Shown piece after piece: positions 1 to 11,136 of a DNA stretch of 64,000 bases. Numbering within the stretch: the first letter of the stretch is position 1; every line of letters starts with the position of its first letter. The translations under genes were made by a program, and so were the position numbers. Where the stretch lies: assembly GCA_029204225.1 (NCBI GenBank), contig CM055109.1:47112184-47176183 (forward strand). Direction: 5' to 3'. The stretch is from Diphasiastrum complanatum. Taxonomy: Eukaryota > Streptophyta > Lycopodiopsida > Lycopodiales > Lycopodiaceae. The notes beneath the pieces were generated by a model. It ran no database searches, had not been told where the DNA came from, and saw only the letters and a program-made list of their open reading frames with translations.

Positions 1-262
1 AGTACATCAAAGTGAATGAGAGAGAGAGAGTAAGTTTTTGTCCAAGACTAGCCATGTTTGGCACGATTTGCTTGAGTGTAGATTTTCATCTCATCTTTAT
101 CTTCATTCTGCTTGTGAGTGTAAGGGGTGAGTAGAACTGTGATTACAAATCCATTTGTTGGATTAGAAGTCAACATTTGAGTGAAACACTGCAAGTTAGA
201 AACCTTTGTGAGTTTCAGGTACAAACAAATCTATATCTTGTGTGTAGAATCTTGCTAGTAAG
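1..262 (+). other. Copia leader sequence upstream of gag
   Basis: Non-coding, with a short GA-rich run near the left edge. It lies directly upstream of the gag start at 263 and resembles the untranslated leader between the primer-binding site and gag in Ty1/copia elements. No primer-binding site or LTR end is visible, so the 5' LTR probably lies outside the window. Confidence 0.4.
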
Positions 263-1136
263 ATGGGATCAGTGGAGCCTACCTTCTAGAAGCTAGTGAG
301 AGGTTAAATTCTACCAATTATGCTATTTGGAAAGTGAGGATGGAGGTCACTAATGGTGCTCCAGGATCTTTATGAGTTTCTAATAGATGATGAAGATGAA
401 CCTCTAGGTGCACAGGAATTAGTGAGATACAAGAAGAGGTCTAGGCTTGCACTTCACTGTATTAAGATGAATGTAAGCAATGATCTTTTAAGGGAAGTAT
501 CATCATGTAAGAGTGCTAAAGAGGCTTGGAAATATTTAAAATCTATCTATGAGTCTAGTAACACTTTGAGGGTTCTCATGCTTAGGAATCAGATTCTACA
601 AAGCATGAAGAGGAGTGATGAGAGTGCACAAGATTATGTGCTAAGAATCAAGTCTCTCAATAGGGAGTTAGCTTCCATTGGAGAGAAGATTCAAGATAGT
701 GAGCTTGTTCAGATTGTCCTAAATGGTCTAGGGATTGGCTTTACAAATTTGGTCCAAAGCTTTGCAATCCAAGACACTTTGCCTACTATAGAAAAGCTAC
801 ATAGTGTATTAGTAGCTGAAGAGTGTAGGATGTTGCATACCAATGCAAGAATGAATGCTATTTCTCTGCAGGGATGGTGATGAGAAAGCTAATTTCTCAT
901 TCAAAAGCAAGAAGAAGACCAATGGCAAGAAGAAGCACTTCAAGGAGACCAAGGAGGAGGATGAGACTTCAAGCTCAAAGGGCAAGATCAAAGACAAGTC
1001 CAAGTACAAATGTTTTTTCTGTGGAAAGAAAGGACATTTTGCATCAGAATGTCTCAAGAAGAAGAAGGCACAAGAGAGAGCAAACAAAGCAACATTGCAC
1101 ATCAGAAGGAAGAGGAGGATGAAGAGTCATCCTTGA
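263..1136 (+). pseudogene. Copia gag (nucleocapsid) relic
   Basis: Remnant of a Ty1/copia capsid-nucleocapsid protein, which packages element RNA in cytoplasmic particles. The natural start is probably ATG 263 (MGSVEPTF), but a TAG follows eight codons later at 287 and the frame changes again near 345. The main open part runs from 353 to 880 and shows the UBN2-type gag pattern: a KEAWKYLKSIYES helix, then a VLRIKSLNRELASIG stretch. A frame change near 860 leads to a lysine-rich segment with the CCHC zinc knuckle CFFCGKKGHFASEC near 1010-1050. The basic tail and knuckle bind RNA in this family. Protease follows directly. The stop and frameshifts make it inactive. Confidence 0.85.
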
Positions 1137-1486
1137 TGGTTTCCAACAAACCACCATCATCCAAGAGCAACACCAATGATTCTTGGTGGATTGATAGTGG
1201 GGAAAGTTCCCACATGACATATCAAAAGGACATATTCTCCACCTTACTTTCTTACAATGACTTACATAGATTAATCTATACTGCAAGTAGTCAAGAATGT
1301 AAGATAAGTGGAATAGGAACAATTCCCTTGTATGTGGGATCATCCAAAAGGATGAATCTAGATAACGTTCTTTATGTTCCTAAGTTAACCAAGAATTTGC
1401 TTAGTGTTGGCCAGTTAATGGATAATGGCCTAGATGTACAATTTAGCATGGAGTTTGTTCCATCCTTAGAAATGATGAATGTATAG
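1137..1486 (+). pseudogene. Copia aspartic protease relic
   Basis: The frame carries WWIDSGESSHMTYQKD, the Copia aspartic protease active-site region (family form D-S-G-A-S-x-H), at about 1184-1230. It continues through the typical NVLYVPKLTKNLLSVGQL block at 1362-1420. In the family this protease cuts the gag-pol polyprotein. The frame ends at 1486 and the next part of pol resumes in another frame at 1510, so the polyprotein is broken here. It sits in order between the zinc knuckle and the integrase. Confidence 0.8.
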
Positions 1487-1509
1487 CCAAAGGCTTTAGG
1501 CAAGGTAGA

Positions 1510-2952
1510 TTGTTTAAGCTTGATGCTAATATTGCAGTGGAGAGTGTTAACTTGGCAAAGGTGGAGCTATCAAAGGTGGAACTGTGGCACAAAAGGTTGG
1601 GCCACCCCAACTACAAAGCCATGGAATCTATGGCTACAAAGGAGCTTGCAGTTGGACTCCCCAAGCATTTGTCAAAGTGTGGGAAGAGATGTGAAGCATG
1701 CAGCTTCTCAAAGGCTCACAAACTACCCTTCTCAAGATCTACATCAAGATCAAACTCTCCTCTTGAACTCATCCATTCGGATGTTCATAGTTTTTCACAT
1801 GAGTCTAATGGTGGTGCCAAGTACTATGTAATCTTCATTGATGACTATTCTAGATTTTGTTGGATGTACCTCTTGTCTAGCAAATCAATGGTGTTTGATT
1901 TTTTTGTAAAGTTCAAGACTTTGGTAGAAAATCAACTTAGTACCAAGATCAAGGTATTAAGGAGTGGTAATGGAGGTGAATATATCTCCAATAAGTTGAT
2001 TGACTTTTGTAGTTCTAATGGCATAAAGAGGGAGTTGTCATGTCCATACACCCCTCAACAAAATGGAGTGAGTGAGAGAAGAAATAGATCTCTTTGTGAG
2101 TGTGCTAAGGCCTTAAGGCTAGATGCTTCTCTATCCAAACCATTTTGGGGTGAAGCAATAACTTGTGCTAACTATTTGTGCAATAGATTGCCAAACCAAG
2201 CCATTGGAGGAATCACACCATTTGAAGCTCTATTTGGAGAGAAGCCCAATCTCAAGGATCTCAAAGTTTTTGGATCCACTTGCTATGTACACCAATCCTT
2301 GGATAATAGAAGGAAGGATGATGCAACATCCATCAAAGGCATCTTTGTGGGATATGGTGAGAATAGCAAAGGTTATAGAGTCTTCAATCCCATCACTAGC
2401 AAGGTGATAGTGAGTAGGGATGTTATTTTTGATAAAGGACATGCTTGTGATTTGGATGATAATGCTACTAATCATCTTGATGCCAAGGATCATGCTAGGA
2501 TGGAGGAGGAGCTTCCAAGTGAAGAAGAACTTGAGGATCCACCTCAAGATGCAAGAACTCCAAGAACTCCAAGAACTCCAAGAAGATCTACAAGGGCAAG
2601 ATCCGAGCCATTGAGGCTCACCTATGATGGTCAAGGTGATCAAAGGGAAGGCTCATCATCTTTCACATCTTACACCTTTCTTACTTCAATGTTAGATGAG
2701 CCAACATGCTATGAAGATGCTTGTAAGTCTAAAAGTTGGATGGATGCTATGCAAGTAGAGTATGATGCTCTTATTGAGAATCATACTTGGGATCTTGTGG
2801 ATCTTCCTCAAGGGAAGAAACCTCTTGATTGCAAGTGGGTGTTTAGATTGAAGTATAATCAAGATGGATCAATAAGCAAGCATAAAGCTAGGCTTGTTGC
2901 CAAAGGTTTTCTACAAACCAAAGGCATTGATTATGATGAGATCTCTGAATAA
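1510..2952 (+). pseudogene. Copia integrase and truncated reverse transcriptase
   Basis: About 480 codons of pol. In order: the GAG_pre-integrase zinc motif (LWHKRLGHPNYKAM, then CEACSFSKAHKLPF), the integrase core from HSDVHSF onward, the variable linker with TPRTPRTPRRSTRARS, and the first RT block (DCKWVFRLKYNQDGSISKHK). The integrase triad should be D, D, E. The first D is kept, the E survives in QQNGVSERRN, but the second D in the usual RSDNGGEY block is glycine (RSGNGGEY, about 1960-1985), which removes catalysis. RT stops after GIDYDEISE, before any catalytic block, so the 3' half of the element is gone. Same family as the element at 14164-18256. Confidence 0.9.
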
Positions 2953-3636
2953 TGTGATTAAGACTTTAAAATCCAAATAATGTGAATGTTGCAAAAAGTA
3001 AGGTGAGAATCTATAGAGGTGATTTCTCTCAAAGCATGTGCGTTTGTAACAAACTTTAAAAGACATGAAAATTTCAGTGGACCGGTCTTGAGCATGTTAC
3101 AATCTTGACAAATGCATGTCAACTCTGTGTAATTTGAGCATGTTACACAACAAACTAAGATCCAAGAAACATTATGTAATACATATATTTAACCAAATTT
3201 ATTAGAAAACTCAACAGTCAAAGCCTTTTTGACATGACTCTTGGTTTAGCATATCAAGGAACATACTATGATAATTCTCAATCATTCAAAACACATGGAG
3301 GGTGGTTGCTAGTAATTATGTAAAATCTAAAAAAATCCAACTACAATTCTTATCTTAACTTAATCTAACTTTTTATTATTAATCAAGCATATTATAAAGA
3401 TAAAAACTTGACCATCACATGATTTAAATGATTTTTTGTTCTTACTATAAAGTCTCTTCTAGCCACACATGCCAAGACAAGAATTAAACGTTTTTCTCAA
3501 TATTCAAGATAAGAACGATAGAAAATTGTGGAAAGAAATGGATACTACAGTAAGCTCATTAATAAGACAAAGTTTTCTAATGTACTACATAAAATGACCT
3601 TTAAATCAGAATTCCCATAGTCCCTATGGGAGCTCA
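2953..3636. other. AT-rich non-coding gap
   Basis: No coding frame, structured repeat or recognised element is visible. It separates the truncated Copia pol from a Gypsy integrase scrap and is probably decayed transposon sequence. Confidence 0.4.
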
Positions 3637-3927
3637 TCATCCTTTTTTCCTAGATGGATCAAAAAGTCTGTTATTTGCAATATTCTCTAACCTTGAGCAA
3701 GAACTCTTATCTACTACTAATGAACACCAAGTGTCATCAACAATAAAACCATGCAGCATATTGTGCAAGCTCTCAAAGCAAAGAGATTGAGCATGAAGAA
3801 TCACCAAGCAGCATAAGGGAATTTTTATATTCAAAGCTTTCCAAAAATCACGTGGAAAGAAAGACAACAAGTGGATATGACTGCTTGAGCAAGATGCAGT
3901 TGGACCTTGTACTAAAGAGGGTAGCAA
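3637..3927 (-). pseudogene. Gypsy integrase scrap
   Basis: On the minus strand the frame reads FWKALNIKIPL, then a degraded stretch, then LHNMLHGFIVDD. This follows the Gypsy integrase pattern F-W-K-x-L (aligned after the DPKF block), a block equivalent to AYHPQTDGQ, and N-R-T-L-x-x-M-L-R. The middle block carrying the catalytic glutamate is not recognisable. Only about 97 codons remain and no neighbouring Gypsy domains continue in frame. This is a weak homology call made by eye; a profile search with an rve-type integrase model would settle it. Confidence 0.45.
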
Positions 3928-4109
3928 GAATCTGGTTGTACACTCATATTCATCCTCTCTACTTCAAGTTTGATAGAAATCATGTTATCTTATAGTTGCT
4001 TTATGGTAATGACATTGTATTAACTCTACATACCGAAGTGGACTTTAATAGCATTGAGGAGGGTAAGCAAGTTGTCGAAGAAGGTACAAACATTGCCTTC
4101 TTCAAGCTC

Positions 4110-4515
4110 TTATAAACAATAATATTTGGAGGTTGTTCAAGCTTCCACAAGGCAAGAAGGCAATTATATGCAAGTGGATTTTCAAGGTAAAGTAAAATAC
4201 AGATGGATCTATCAACAAGTACAAGGAAAGGTTGGTGGCAAAAGGATACACTCAAGTGTATGGTATTGATTGTGATGAGACCTTTGCATCCATGGCAAAG
4301 ATTGTAAGCATTCAAATCATCATTTCTCTTGCTACACTTTTTAATTGAGATCTATGAAAAATGGATGTTTTTAATGTTTTTTTTGAATGGACAAGTATAC
4401 ATGGAGCAACTTGAGGGCTACACATTTTAAGACGAGCCTAATATGGTGTGCTTACTCACCAAGGAGTTGTATAGGCTTTAGCAAGCACCAAGGAGGTGGT
4501 ATGCTAAGTCTTTAT
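4110..4515 (+). pseudogene. Copia reverse transcriptase fragment
   Basis: Translation of the plus strand gives LFKLPQGKKAIICKWIFKVK, a stop, then NTDGSINKYKERLVAKGYTQ and GIDCDETFASMAKIVSIQ. These are the first RT blocks of Ty1/copia pol. Further decayed matches follow (MDVFNVFFEW with a frameshift, then a block equivalent to LYGLKQAPRAW with stops). The YVDD catalytic block is not reached. The sequence differs from the RTs at 2952 and 16383, so it comes from another copy or family. Confidence 0.75.
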
Positions 4516-7320
4516 TGAACTCCCTAACTATGCTGAACGTATTGCTGCTAAAGAGAATTTTTGCAATTCACATATTCAGAAGATTTTTACCTATTTGGAA
4601 AAAGAAAATGGTGCCTTGACTGTTGATACCCCTACCCACATTGAACCTCCTCTTTCACCTCACCCTTTGATCTTTACTGAAGACCTTGATGAAGATAGTT
4701 CTTCCCAGCTAAAGCCTTTCTCGCAAGAAATTTGTGAAGCCAACAGTTAATCTGCCTTTGAATTATGTCAAGCCAAGAGTTGCCAAGTACCTTTGGTACT
4801 TGGTCATACTATTGAGTTTAAATTTGCAAAACTGCCTATAAGCTTTGGAGCCTTCCATCCGTAAACTTCTTGGCACCCATATCTATTGAACTTTGGATCA
4901 CTCTTACCCATCTTACTGGTGCAGAAGTCCAAGCCTACAAGCTTGCCTCTTTGCATAAAAATCCTTCCTTTGACACTCCTATCGCCTTTGATACCGTCAT
5001 AAAAATGAGCAGATTTGAACCTTCGAGATGTCCTTCTGAGTAGACCTATGCTAGAACTAGGGGCCACTCTGGCACTGGCTTCAATAGGACGAGCCTGCAT
5101 CAAGCTAGAATTTGGAATTGGAAAAGACCTTTCTTTAAGTGTAGATGCGATGACAAATGCAAAAACAACTCTTCAGTTATCTGGTTTGATCACGCTATCA
5201 GATATATGATGAATAGCCTTGCCAAATTCTTCCCTGGTGCCTCTCGACAAAACCAACTAAATGCCATTTTTCTTTGGCTGCATAGACCTGCTAGAGATGT
5301 CGTCAAAGCCCATCTTGTCTTTCTTTACATTAGACAACACATGATTGATGCTGCCATAGAAACTTTCCAATAACCCCACTGCTAAGCTTCTTGCACACCT
5401 TGGCAATGTTGGAAATGTTCGCGAAATTGAAAGCCTCTTAAAAAAGCCCAGCTTCTCTACCTTACAGGACAAATACCTACAGAATACAAGCTAGAAAACA
5501 TGATCCTTCAATTTGAACAATCCAAGTGCACACATATCAGGCAGCGGTAACAAAAAGAGAAAATACTTTTCGAATAAAGGCAATGAGGGGCAAAGTAGTG
5601 GTGGCAAAGAGGGTCTTCCAATTAGAAGACTGAATTTTTAACGTGATTGATCCATGTGTAGGAGGATATAGAAGAAATAAGAGTACTGGAGATCAGTTCA
5701 ACTAGTAGGCGACAACTAGTGTTAGAAGAAACAAAGGGAAGATGTTTTTGCATTTACATTATTACAATAGATGATTTGAGAAGATAAATGTTAAAGAATT
5801 TTATTCTGAGACTTTACTTCATATCTTTGGTCATGTTGATGAGCTATTTGATCAAACTGTGTCTGGTTGGACTTTTTTTCCACATTTGAAGCATAAATGG
5901 TACAAATCCTTTCAAGTTTTTTGTGAATTCAATGTTGATAATAAATATCCCATCATGTATTTGCTCTAACACTAAACGTTTTAAAGAGTTCATTTGTGAG
6001 AGTTTTGGGCATGTTGTCTCCATGGATACTTTAATTATTAGTAACAAATTCTTAAAGAATGGCCTGAACAAAGGGCTTAATCATATTCCTTTATGTCAAT
6101 CTAATATCAATGAGGTCTTTACCAAGGTTGATTTAAATTGGCTAAAATTTTACCCGTATATCAGAACATTGATCACAAAACTATTATGGAACATGCCCTT
6201 ATCTACAAGAATACCATAGCAAATTTTTTAAAAAGACCAAATGACATGGTAAAAGTATAACAAATAACAAATTAAAGAGTGTCATCGATGAGCGTAACTA
6301 GATTACTACCAACCTATATGTGAATGGTGTGGATAAGGCCCAACATAATCCTTGTTTCATGTGCATCTACGTTGTTAGAAATTTGGCCTTGCTAAGATTG
6401 TCTAGTCCAGACTTTGCCCCCTTTCCAGATGAAGGTTGCAATACTATAGATAATGTTATGTTCATCTCTTCTCTCTATTTCGTGACCTTATTCAGATTGG
6501 ACGAGGAGAGACCTATGAATGCATTCGAAAGAGTAGTCGTGAGGGGAAGTGATATGAAATAAGGTAAGATTTTTGTTATGTCTTCAACTCTATAATCACT
6601 AGCTAAATGCTACCGACAAGTGAATGAGTTGTGCTTGCTGTGAATAACTCACATACATATGATAATTGTGGATTGGTTTAGAGTGTTGAGCTTCCAAAAA
6701 AAACTCTTGTGATTGGGCGTTGCCTCAGCCTCATACCTGAGCAATCGCTGAGGTATGATACTCAAAACAACTTTGGTAATGATGCTTCTGGAAAATGATT
6801 ACATGTTTGATAGGAAATTGCTGATGGCTATATACTTTTGAGGAAGTTTTGGTGGATCTATGGATTGCTGGCCAACGGATTTCCGTGGGTTGGTGGATCG
6901 CACTTCCACGTGCTATTTGCAACACTTCAAGTGCTGAAATACTCATATACACTGGTGCCTACCTAATGGACAACAGGCAACGGCCTATCAAAATGTGTGG
7001 AGACAGATGCGTACTGCATGATAGTTGATAAGAATGATCGCCTTGTGCATGCTTGATGTATTTATGATCAGGTTTTCTACTCAAAATGAGCATATAACTC
7101 TTTGCAGGAGGCCACCCTATAAGCAAATGATTTGCTTCAACTACTGTATGCTAGGATACTAATGATGGATTTGAGATAGTTTTGTGTATTAAAACTGCAA
7201 CTCATACGGTGATGTAGACTATAACGTAAAAAAGTTTTATGAAGCATGTATTATGATGTTATGGGTTTGTTGGAATTCAAATAATGAACTATTTGGCAAT
7301 AATAAGGGAGGGAGGAAGGC
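4516..7320. other. Decayed, unrecognised sequence
   Basis: Several short broken frames on the plus strand are not convincingly assigned. One stretch near 4520-4740 is rich in E, P and D; another near 5200-5370 reads AIFLWLHRPARDVVKAHLVF in one frame; a third near 5880-5950 reads FFPHLKHKWYKSFQVF. A GNKKRKYFSNKGNEGQSSGG segment near 5540-5600 is basic and glycine/serine-rich, as in a retroelement gag tail, but has no zinc knuckle. Frequent stops argue against a live gene. I suspect an old retroelement polyprotein but cannot name it. Confidence 0.3.
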
Positions 7321-8124
7321 TTATTCTAACAAGTCATTAATTTGCTTAGAAATTTCTTCTTGTTGAGAATGGCTTACCCTATAGGGAGGTCTATTGGGTA
7401 TGGAACTGCCAGGAATAATGTCTATCGTATGGTCTTCAGGTTTTTCAGGGGGTAAGAACTTTGGTAGCTCATTAGAAAAACAAGAAGAATATCTCAATAA
7501 AAAATCTTTTCTATTATTGTCCAAAGAATGCGCATTTCCATCAACATCATCATCCATACTTTGAAAAAACATCAAATAAAAAAAAAGCGCTTTCTTTAGT
7601 ACCTTTGATACTTGAATATGGCTTACCAAAGGAATTGTTTCGCCACTCTGTCCTGCATGCACACTAACGTCTTTACTTTTGTGTTTCCATGAAATCAAAT
7701 GCTTATTGTAGTCCACCAGAGGATTGTGCATTTTGTGCCAAGGCATGCCTAAGATTACATCTACTCCCTGTAAAGGACCGACCATGAATTCTATAGGTTC
7801 ATAGTAGTCAGAGATTTGGAGCTTAAGTTTTCCAATTATAGGATAAATGTTTGCATCACCATCAACAAAAGCACTTTTAGCCTTAAGCATAGATTCAGAA
7901 AAAGAACCAGCTCCTATCTCTTGTGCAAGCTTAAAAGAGATGAAATTATGAGAGGAGCCTGCATCAAAGAGAATTAGACAGAGTTTGTTATGGACTTGTC
8001 CCCATGTTTTGAGAAGATCATGGGTTTGAGTGCCTTCAATGCTATGTACGGCCACCTGCTTCCCTTTGTCTGCACTTGAGCTTTGGCATCTTTGAGTACA
8101 GACGATGATGATTCCTAGGAACAT
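7321..8124 (-). pseudogene. Gypsy protease and N-terminal RT fragment
   Basis: About 267 codons of Ty3/gypsy pol on the minus strand. The protease site reads LILFDAGSSHNFIS (family form D-S-G-A-S-H-N-F-I, here D-A-G). The flap-side block GVDVILGMPWHKMHNPL follows, then a linker rich in D and N. It ends with the RT entry block, LPPEKPEDHTIDIIPGS and PPYRVSHSQQEEISKQI. The frame then stops, before any RT catalytic residue. No gag is joined upstream. Immediately beyond its 5' end lies a Gypsy polypurine tract and LTR start in the opposite orientation, so this locus joins pieces of two insertions. Confidence 0.85.
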
Positions 8125-8158
8125 GAAGGAACCTTAAGGAGAAACTTTTCCAGTTTTA

Positions 8159-8340
8159 AGTTCTGAGGACAAAACTTGAATAAGGGGGGAAGAATGTCAT
8201 GCCCATGACTGGTCTCAGGTAGCGTGTCCACGCTAGGGACCAGTAAACCAACAACCCGTAAGTTAATTGTGACTATAAGAGATTTGGGGCCCTTATGTGT
8301 ACATGGTCATAATTAATGGTTGTAGGCCTAAACACTTCAT
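8159..8340 (+). mobile_element. Gypsy polypurine tract and start of a 3' LTR
   Basis: The plus strand shows the usual Gypsy pol end, GAGGACAAAACTTGAA, then the purine-rich tract TAAGGGGGGAAGA (8181-8194 region), then an LTR-like start TGTCATGCCCATGACTGG at 8195. This order (end of pol, PPT, TG of the LTR) is standard for plant Gypsy elements. The LTR end is not found because a palindromic element interrupts it near 8340. It points the opposite way to the protease-RT fragment beside it. Confidence 0.6.
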
Positions 8341-8600
8341 TACAAGAAAATGTAGCAAAAATTGCAAAAAAAAAATGGCAAAAAGTGCAAAATTTTTCGC
8401 AGTTTTTGTCATTTTTTGCCAAAAAAAAAATTGCGGAAACGGTTTCCGCAATTTTTTTGGCAAATCGGCAAATTCGGTCCCGCAATTTTTTTGGCTGATT
8501 TTTCGCAATTTTCATGGCTAAATTAATAATAAAGAAATTGCGGAAACCCACCCACAATTTTTTGGCATGATAATTGCGGACACCAATACCACATAATGTA
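8340..8600. mobile_element. Palindrome-rich MITE-like element
   Basis: The segment is built of A/T runs and repeated units around TTGCGGAAA. Its core is a near-perfect palindrome at about 8417-8465: AAATTGCGGAAAC, one base, then GTTTCCGCAATTT, with arms extended by A/T runs and TTTGCC/GGCAAA. More half-copies (TTGCGGAAACC, ATTGCGGACACC) follow to 8585. The left edge contains TTACAAGAAAATG, which resembles the CACTACAAGAAAA end of CACTA-type MITEs; a matching right end is not visible. Open frames on both strands here are by-products of the palindrome. Confidence 0.5.
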
Positions 8601-8661
8601 GGTTGAACTTGTACATGGCTAAACTTATGGAAATGTTTACTGAAAAGAATAATGATGGTTC

Positions 8662-8708
8662 TGTTGACTTAGCTTATAAAATAAATTCCTATTAAAGGAT
8701 CTCGGATC
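8662..8708 (-). repeat. Residual 3' LTR of the 8662-12098 Copia element
   Basis: TGTTGACTTAG plus TAAAATAAATTCCTATTAAA and GGATCTCGGAT match the PBS-side end of the LTR at 11699-11760, with about 15 bases missing in the middle. The LTR then joins RT sequence directly at GGATC, a base string present on both sides. The rest of the 3' LTR, RNase H and the end of RT are deleted. Confidence 0.65.
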
Positions 8709-9662
8709 ATGTCTTTAGACAACTTGGATCTTGGATCCATGGGTGTGTCTATCGGTTTGCAGTCCTCCATGCCATATGAACTGGGCCTAAATCAGTCATC
8801 TCAAATTCTGATGAAAACATAGATTTGGTTTCCTGTAATAGCTGATTTGAATTGCTGATAATTAATGAATCATCAACATATAATGCTATTATAACATAGC
8901 TTGAACCTTTACGCTTGAGATATACATTAGAGTCTACGGAACAAGAAGCAAAATTATACTACAACAAGAAGTGATTGATTCTGTCATGCCAGGCTCTGGG
9001 AGCTTGCTTGAGACCATATGATGCCTTATGCAATTTACATACCAAATGCTCTTTGTCTTAAAGGATGTAATCTTCTGGTTGATGAATAAATATGTCTTCT
9101 TGTATATATCTGTGAAGGAATGCTGTCTGGACATCCATCTAATGAATGTCTAGATCTTCTGCAGCAGTTTTAGCCACCAAGGTGCGAATAGATTGATGCT
9201 TTACCACTGGACTGAAGGTGTCAGTGTAATCTATTCCATAAACTTGCTCAAATCCTTTAGCCACTAATTGAGCTTTCCATTTAGATATTGATCCATTTGG
9301 CTTAAGCTTTAGCTTGAAGATCCATTTAGAGTCAATAGGCTTTATATCTACAGGAGGATTGACAAGACTCCAGGTCTTGTTTTTCATCAAGAAACGTACT
9401 CAGCATCCATGGCAGCTTTCCATTCGTCTGCATTGGGCATTGATAGCGCTTCTACAATAGTGGCAGGTTCATCATGAATGATGAACGCCTGAGGGACAAA
9501 ATGATCAGGTTGCTGTCGTTGTCTTGCAGACCTTCGAACTGTAGGTGTTTGAGCAGATGTCTCTCCTGGGTGAGTGACTGGGATGTCTTCAACTTGTGAT
9601 TGAACAATCATAGATCTGAGCCTATGGATGAAAAATGGAGATGTTGGAACAAACTCCTGCAT
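8709..9662 (-). pseudogene. Copia linker and reverse transcriptase (minus)
   Basis: Read on the minus strand from 9662. The linker has RRSARQRQQPDHFVPQ and the pre-RT block WKAAMDAEY. RT then enters with WSLVNPPVDIKPIDSKWIF and GSISKWKAQLVAKGFEQVY, followed by ASYGLKQAPRAWHDRI near 9000-9040 and the catalytic ALYVDDSLIISNSNQ near 8850-8890. A frame change near 9388 and stops near 9060 and 9120 break it. The sequence ends at YGMEDCKPIDTPMDP (8730-8790), just before RNase H, where it joins the LTR remnant. The YVDD site itself is intact. Confidence 0.85.
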
Positions 9663-10500
9663 TTCTTATTTCTGCTTGAAATCATGAAATTTGTCTTAAA
9701 GGAAGACAACGTCGTGACTGACTGAGATCTGTGACTTGTCTCATCATCATAGATGCGATATGCCTTATGTGATGTTGAATAGCCGATAAAACTATATTTA
9801 CAACTTACTGGGTCTAGTTTCTTCCTTAGATCAGACGGTATTTGAGCATAGTAGAGGCATCCAAATACACGTAAGTGTTTCAGACTTGGTTTGTAGCCGT
9901 AGTAGGCTTAAAATAGTGTCTTGGAGTTGATTGTCTTCGTGCTGGAATAATTTTGCAGATAGCAAGCTGTAGAAATTGCTTCAGAAGTTGAGCATTGACA
10001 GTCATGGACCGTGTAGCTTCCAATAGTGTTTGGTTCTTTCACTCAACTATGCCATTCTACTGTGGAGTGTAGCTGGCTATGATCTGATGGTGCACGCCAC
10101 ATGATGATAAATAGTCCGCCATTTCATTTGATAGGTACTCTCCCTTTGAATCAGACCGTAGGGCCTTGATTCTCTGACCAGTCTGATTCTCAAGATATTC
10201 ATTGAAGTAATTGAATGCTTCTGACTTGTTCTTTATGAGCATGATTCTGGTGAACCGGGAGTAGTGATCAATGAATGTGATAAAATATAGAGCTTGACCC
10301 AAAGAGGGTATGCTCATGGGACCACATAAGTAATTGTGAATCAGTGACAGAATGGACTTCGCTCTCCTGGCTTGTCCTCTTGGAAATTTTGTTCTAAATT
10401 GTTTCCCTAGTAGACAATTTTCATGACAGTCTGATTAGCTGTGGTAACAACATTGATATTCGTATCCTTGACCATTTTGTTATGATGCACGTACAAGATT
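9663..10500 (-). pseudogene. Copia integrase (minus)
   Basis: The best stretch (10057-10317, minus) reads ALYFITFIDHYSRFTRIMLI, then IKALRSDSKGEYLSNEM, then HHQIIASYTPQ. This is the Ty1/copia integrase core: FIDDYSR is here FIDHYSR, and DNGGEY is here DSKGEY, which keeps the catalytic D. A stop follows at SYTPQ, and NGIVE*KNQTLLEATRSM continues beyond it, so the catalytic E region survives but is interrupted. Upstream toward 10500, degraded GAG_pre-integrase sequence is visible. It lies in correct order between the zinc knuckle and the linker-RT of the same element. Confidence 0.8.
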
Positions 10501-10760
10501 GAACGCATGTTTAAGTCCTAGTCTTTGATGCCAAACATGATCATCTGTACTACTCACATAAAGTGCATAATCGTGACTCAGAATATACCAGATGCGACAT
10601 TCCTTAATGTCATGATTGGATCTTTTGCAATACCTGCAAAAGAGTTTGGCCTTTGGTGGTTGTTGTTGACAACTGTGGTGTCGCTGTGATTGCTGCGTTG
10701 AACCTAGCTGCTCTGCCTTCGTCTTCTTGTCTTGAAGTTCTTCTTCTTTAACTGCTGCTT
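10501..10760 (-). pseudogene. Copia gag zinc knuckle and protease-side relic (minus)
   Basis: Minus-strand translation gives a basic segment (KKKNFKTRRR) and then CRYCKRSNHDIKEC near 10600-10640, which has CX2CX4HX4C zinc-knuckle spacing. The active-site part of the protease is not recognisable. Its gag partner continues on the other side of an inserted Gypsy fragment (10760-11136). Confidence 0.6.
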
Positions 10761-11136
10761 ATTAGAGTACAATGCCATGAATGTATTTTAAATTCCGAGT
10801 ATTTTTCGTATTTATGTTATCTCAAAGATGAATCTTACATAGATGCTTTTAATACTCATAATATCAATGTTGATGTATCGTCTTTCCCTAAAGCATTGTC
10901 TTTTACTGATGATAATTTAGAATCTTCGCCTGAGGGCAAAATCTTTAAGAGACTTAGGGAGGAATATAATGATATATTTCCGGAGCAGTTGCCTGAGGGT
11001 CTTCCCCCCTCACGGGGTGTAGACCATCACATAGATCTCCTTCCCGATAGCTCTCCTGTATCGCTTTTTCCCTACAGGATGAGCCCGAAGGAAGAAGATG
11101 AAGTTGCTAGTCAACTTAAGAAGCAGGAGTTGTTGA
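10760..11136 (+). pseudogene. Gypsy RT-entry fragment inside Copia gag
   Basis: The plus-strand frame (best part 10896-11130) reads FKRLREEYNDIFPEQLPEGL, then SRGVDHHIDLLPDS and FPYRMSPKEEDEVASQLKK. This is the start of a Ty3/gypsy RT domain (pattern L-P-P-x-R-x-x-D-H-x-I-D-L). It is cut off before the catalytic blocks. It lies inside a Copia gag gene of opposite orientation: gag sequence resumes on both sides. TTCTTCTTCT-like strings at both junctions suggest microhomology joining or a short duplication rather than full-length retrotransposition. Confidence 0.75.
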
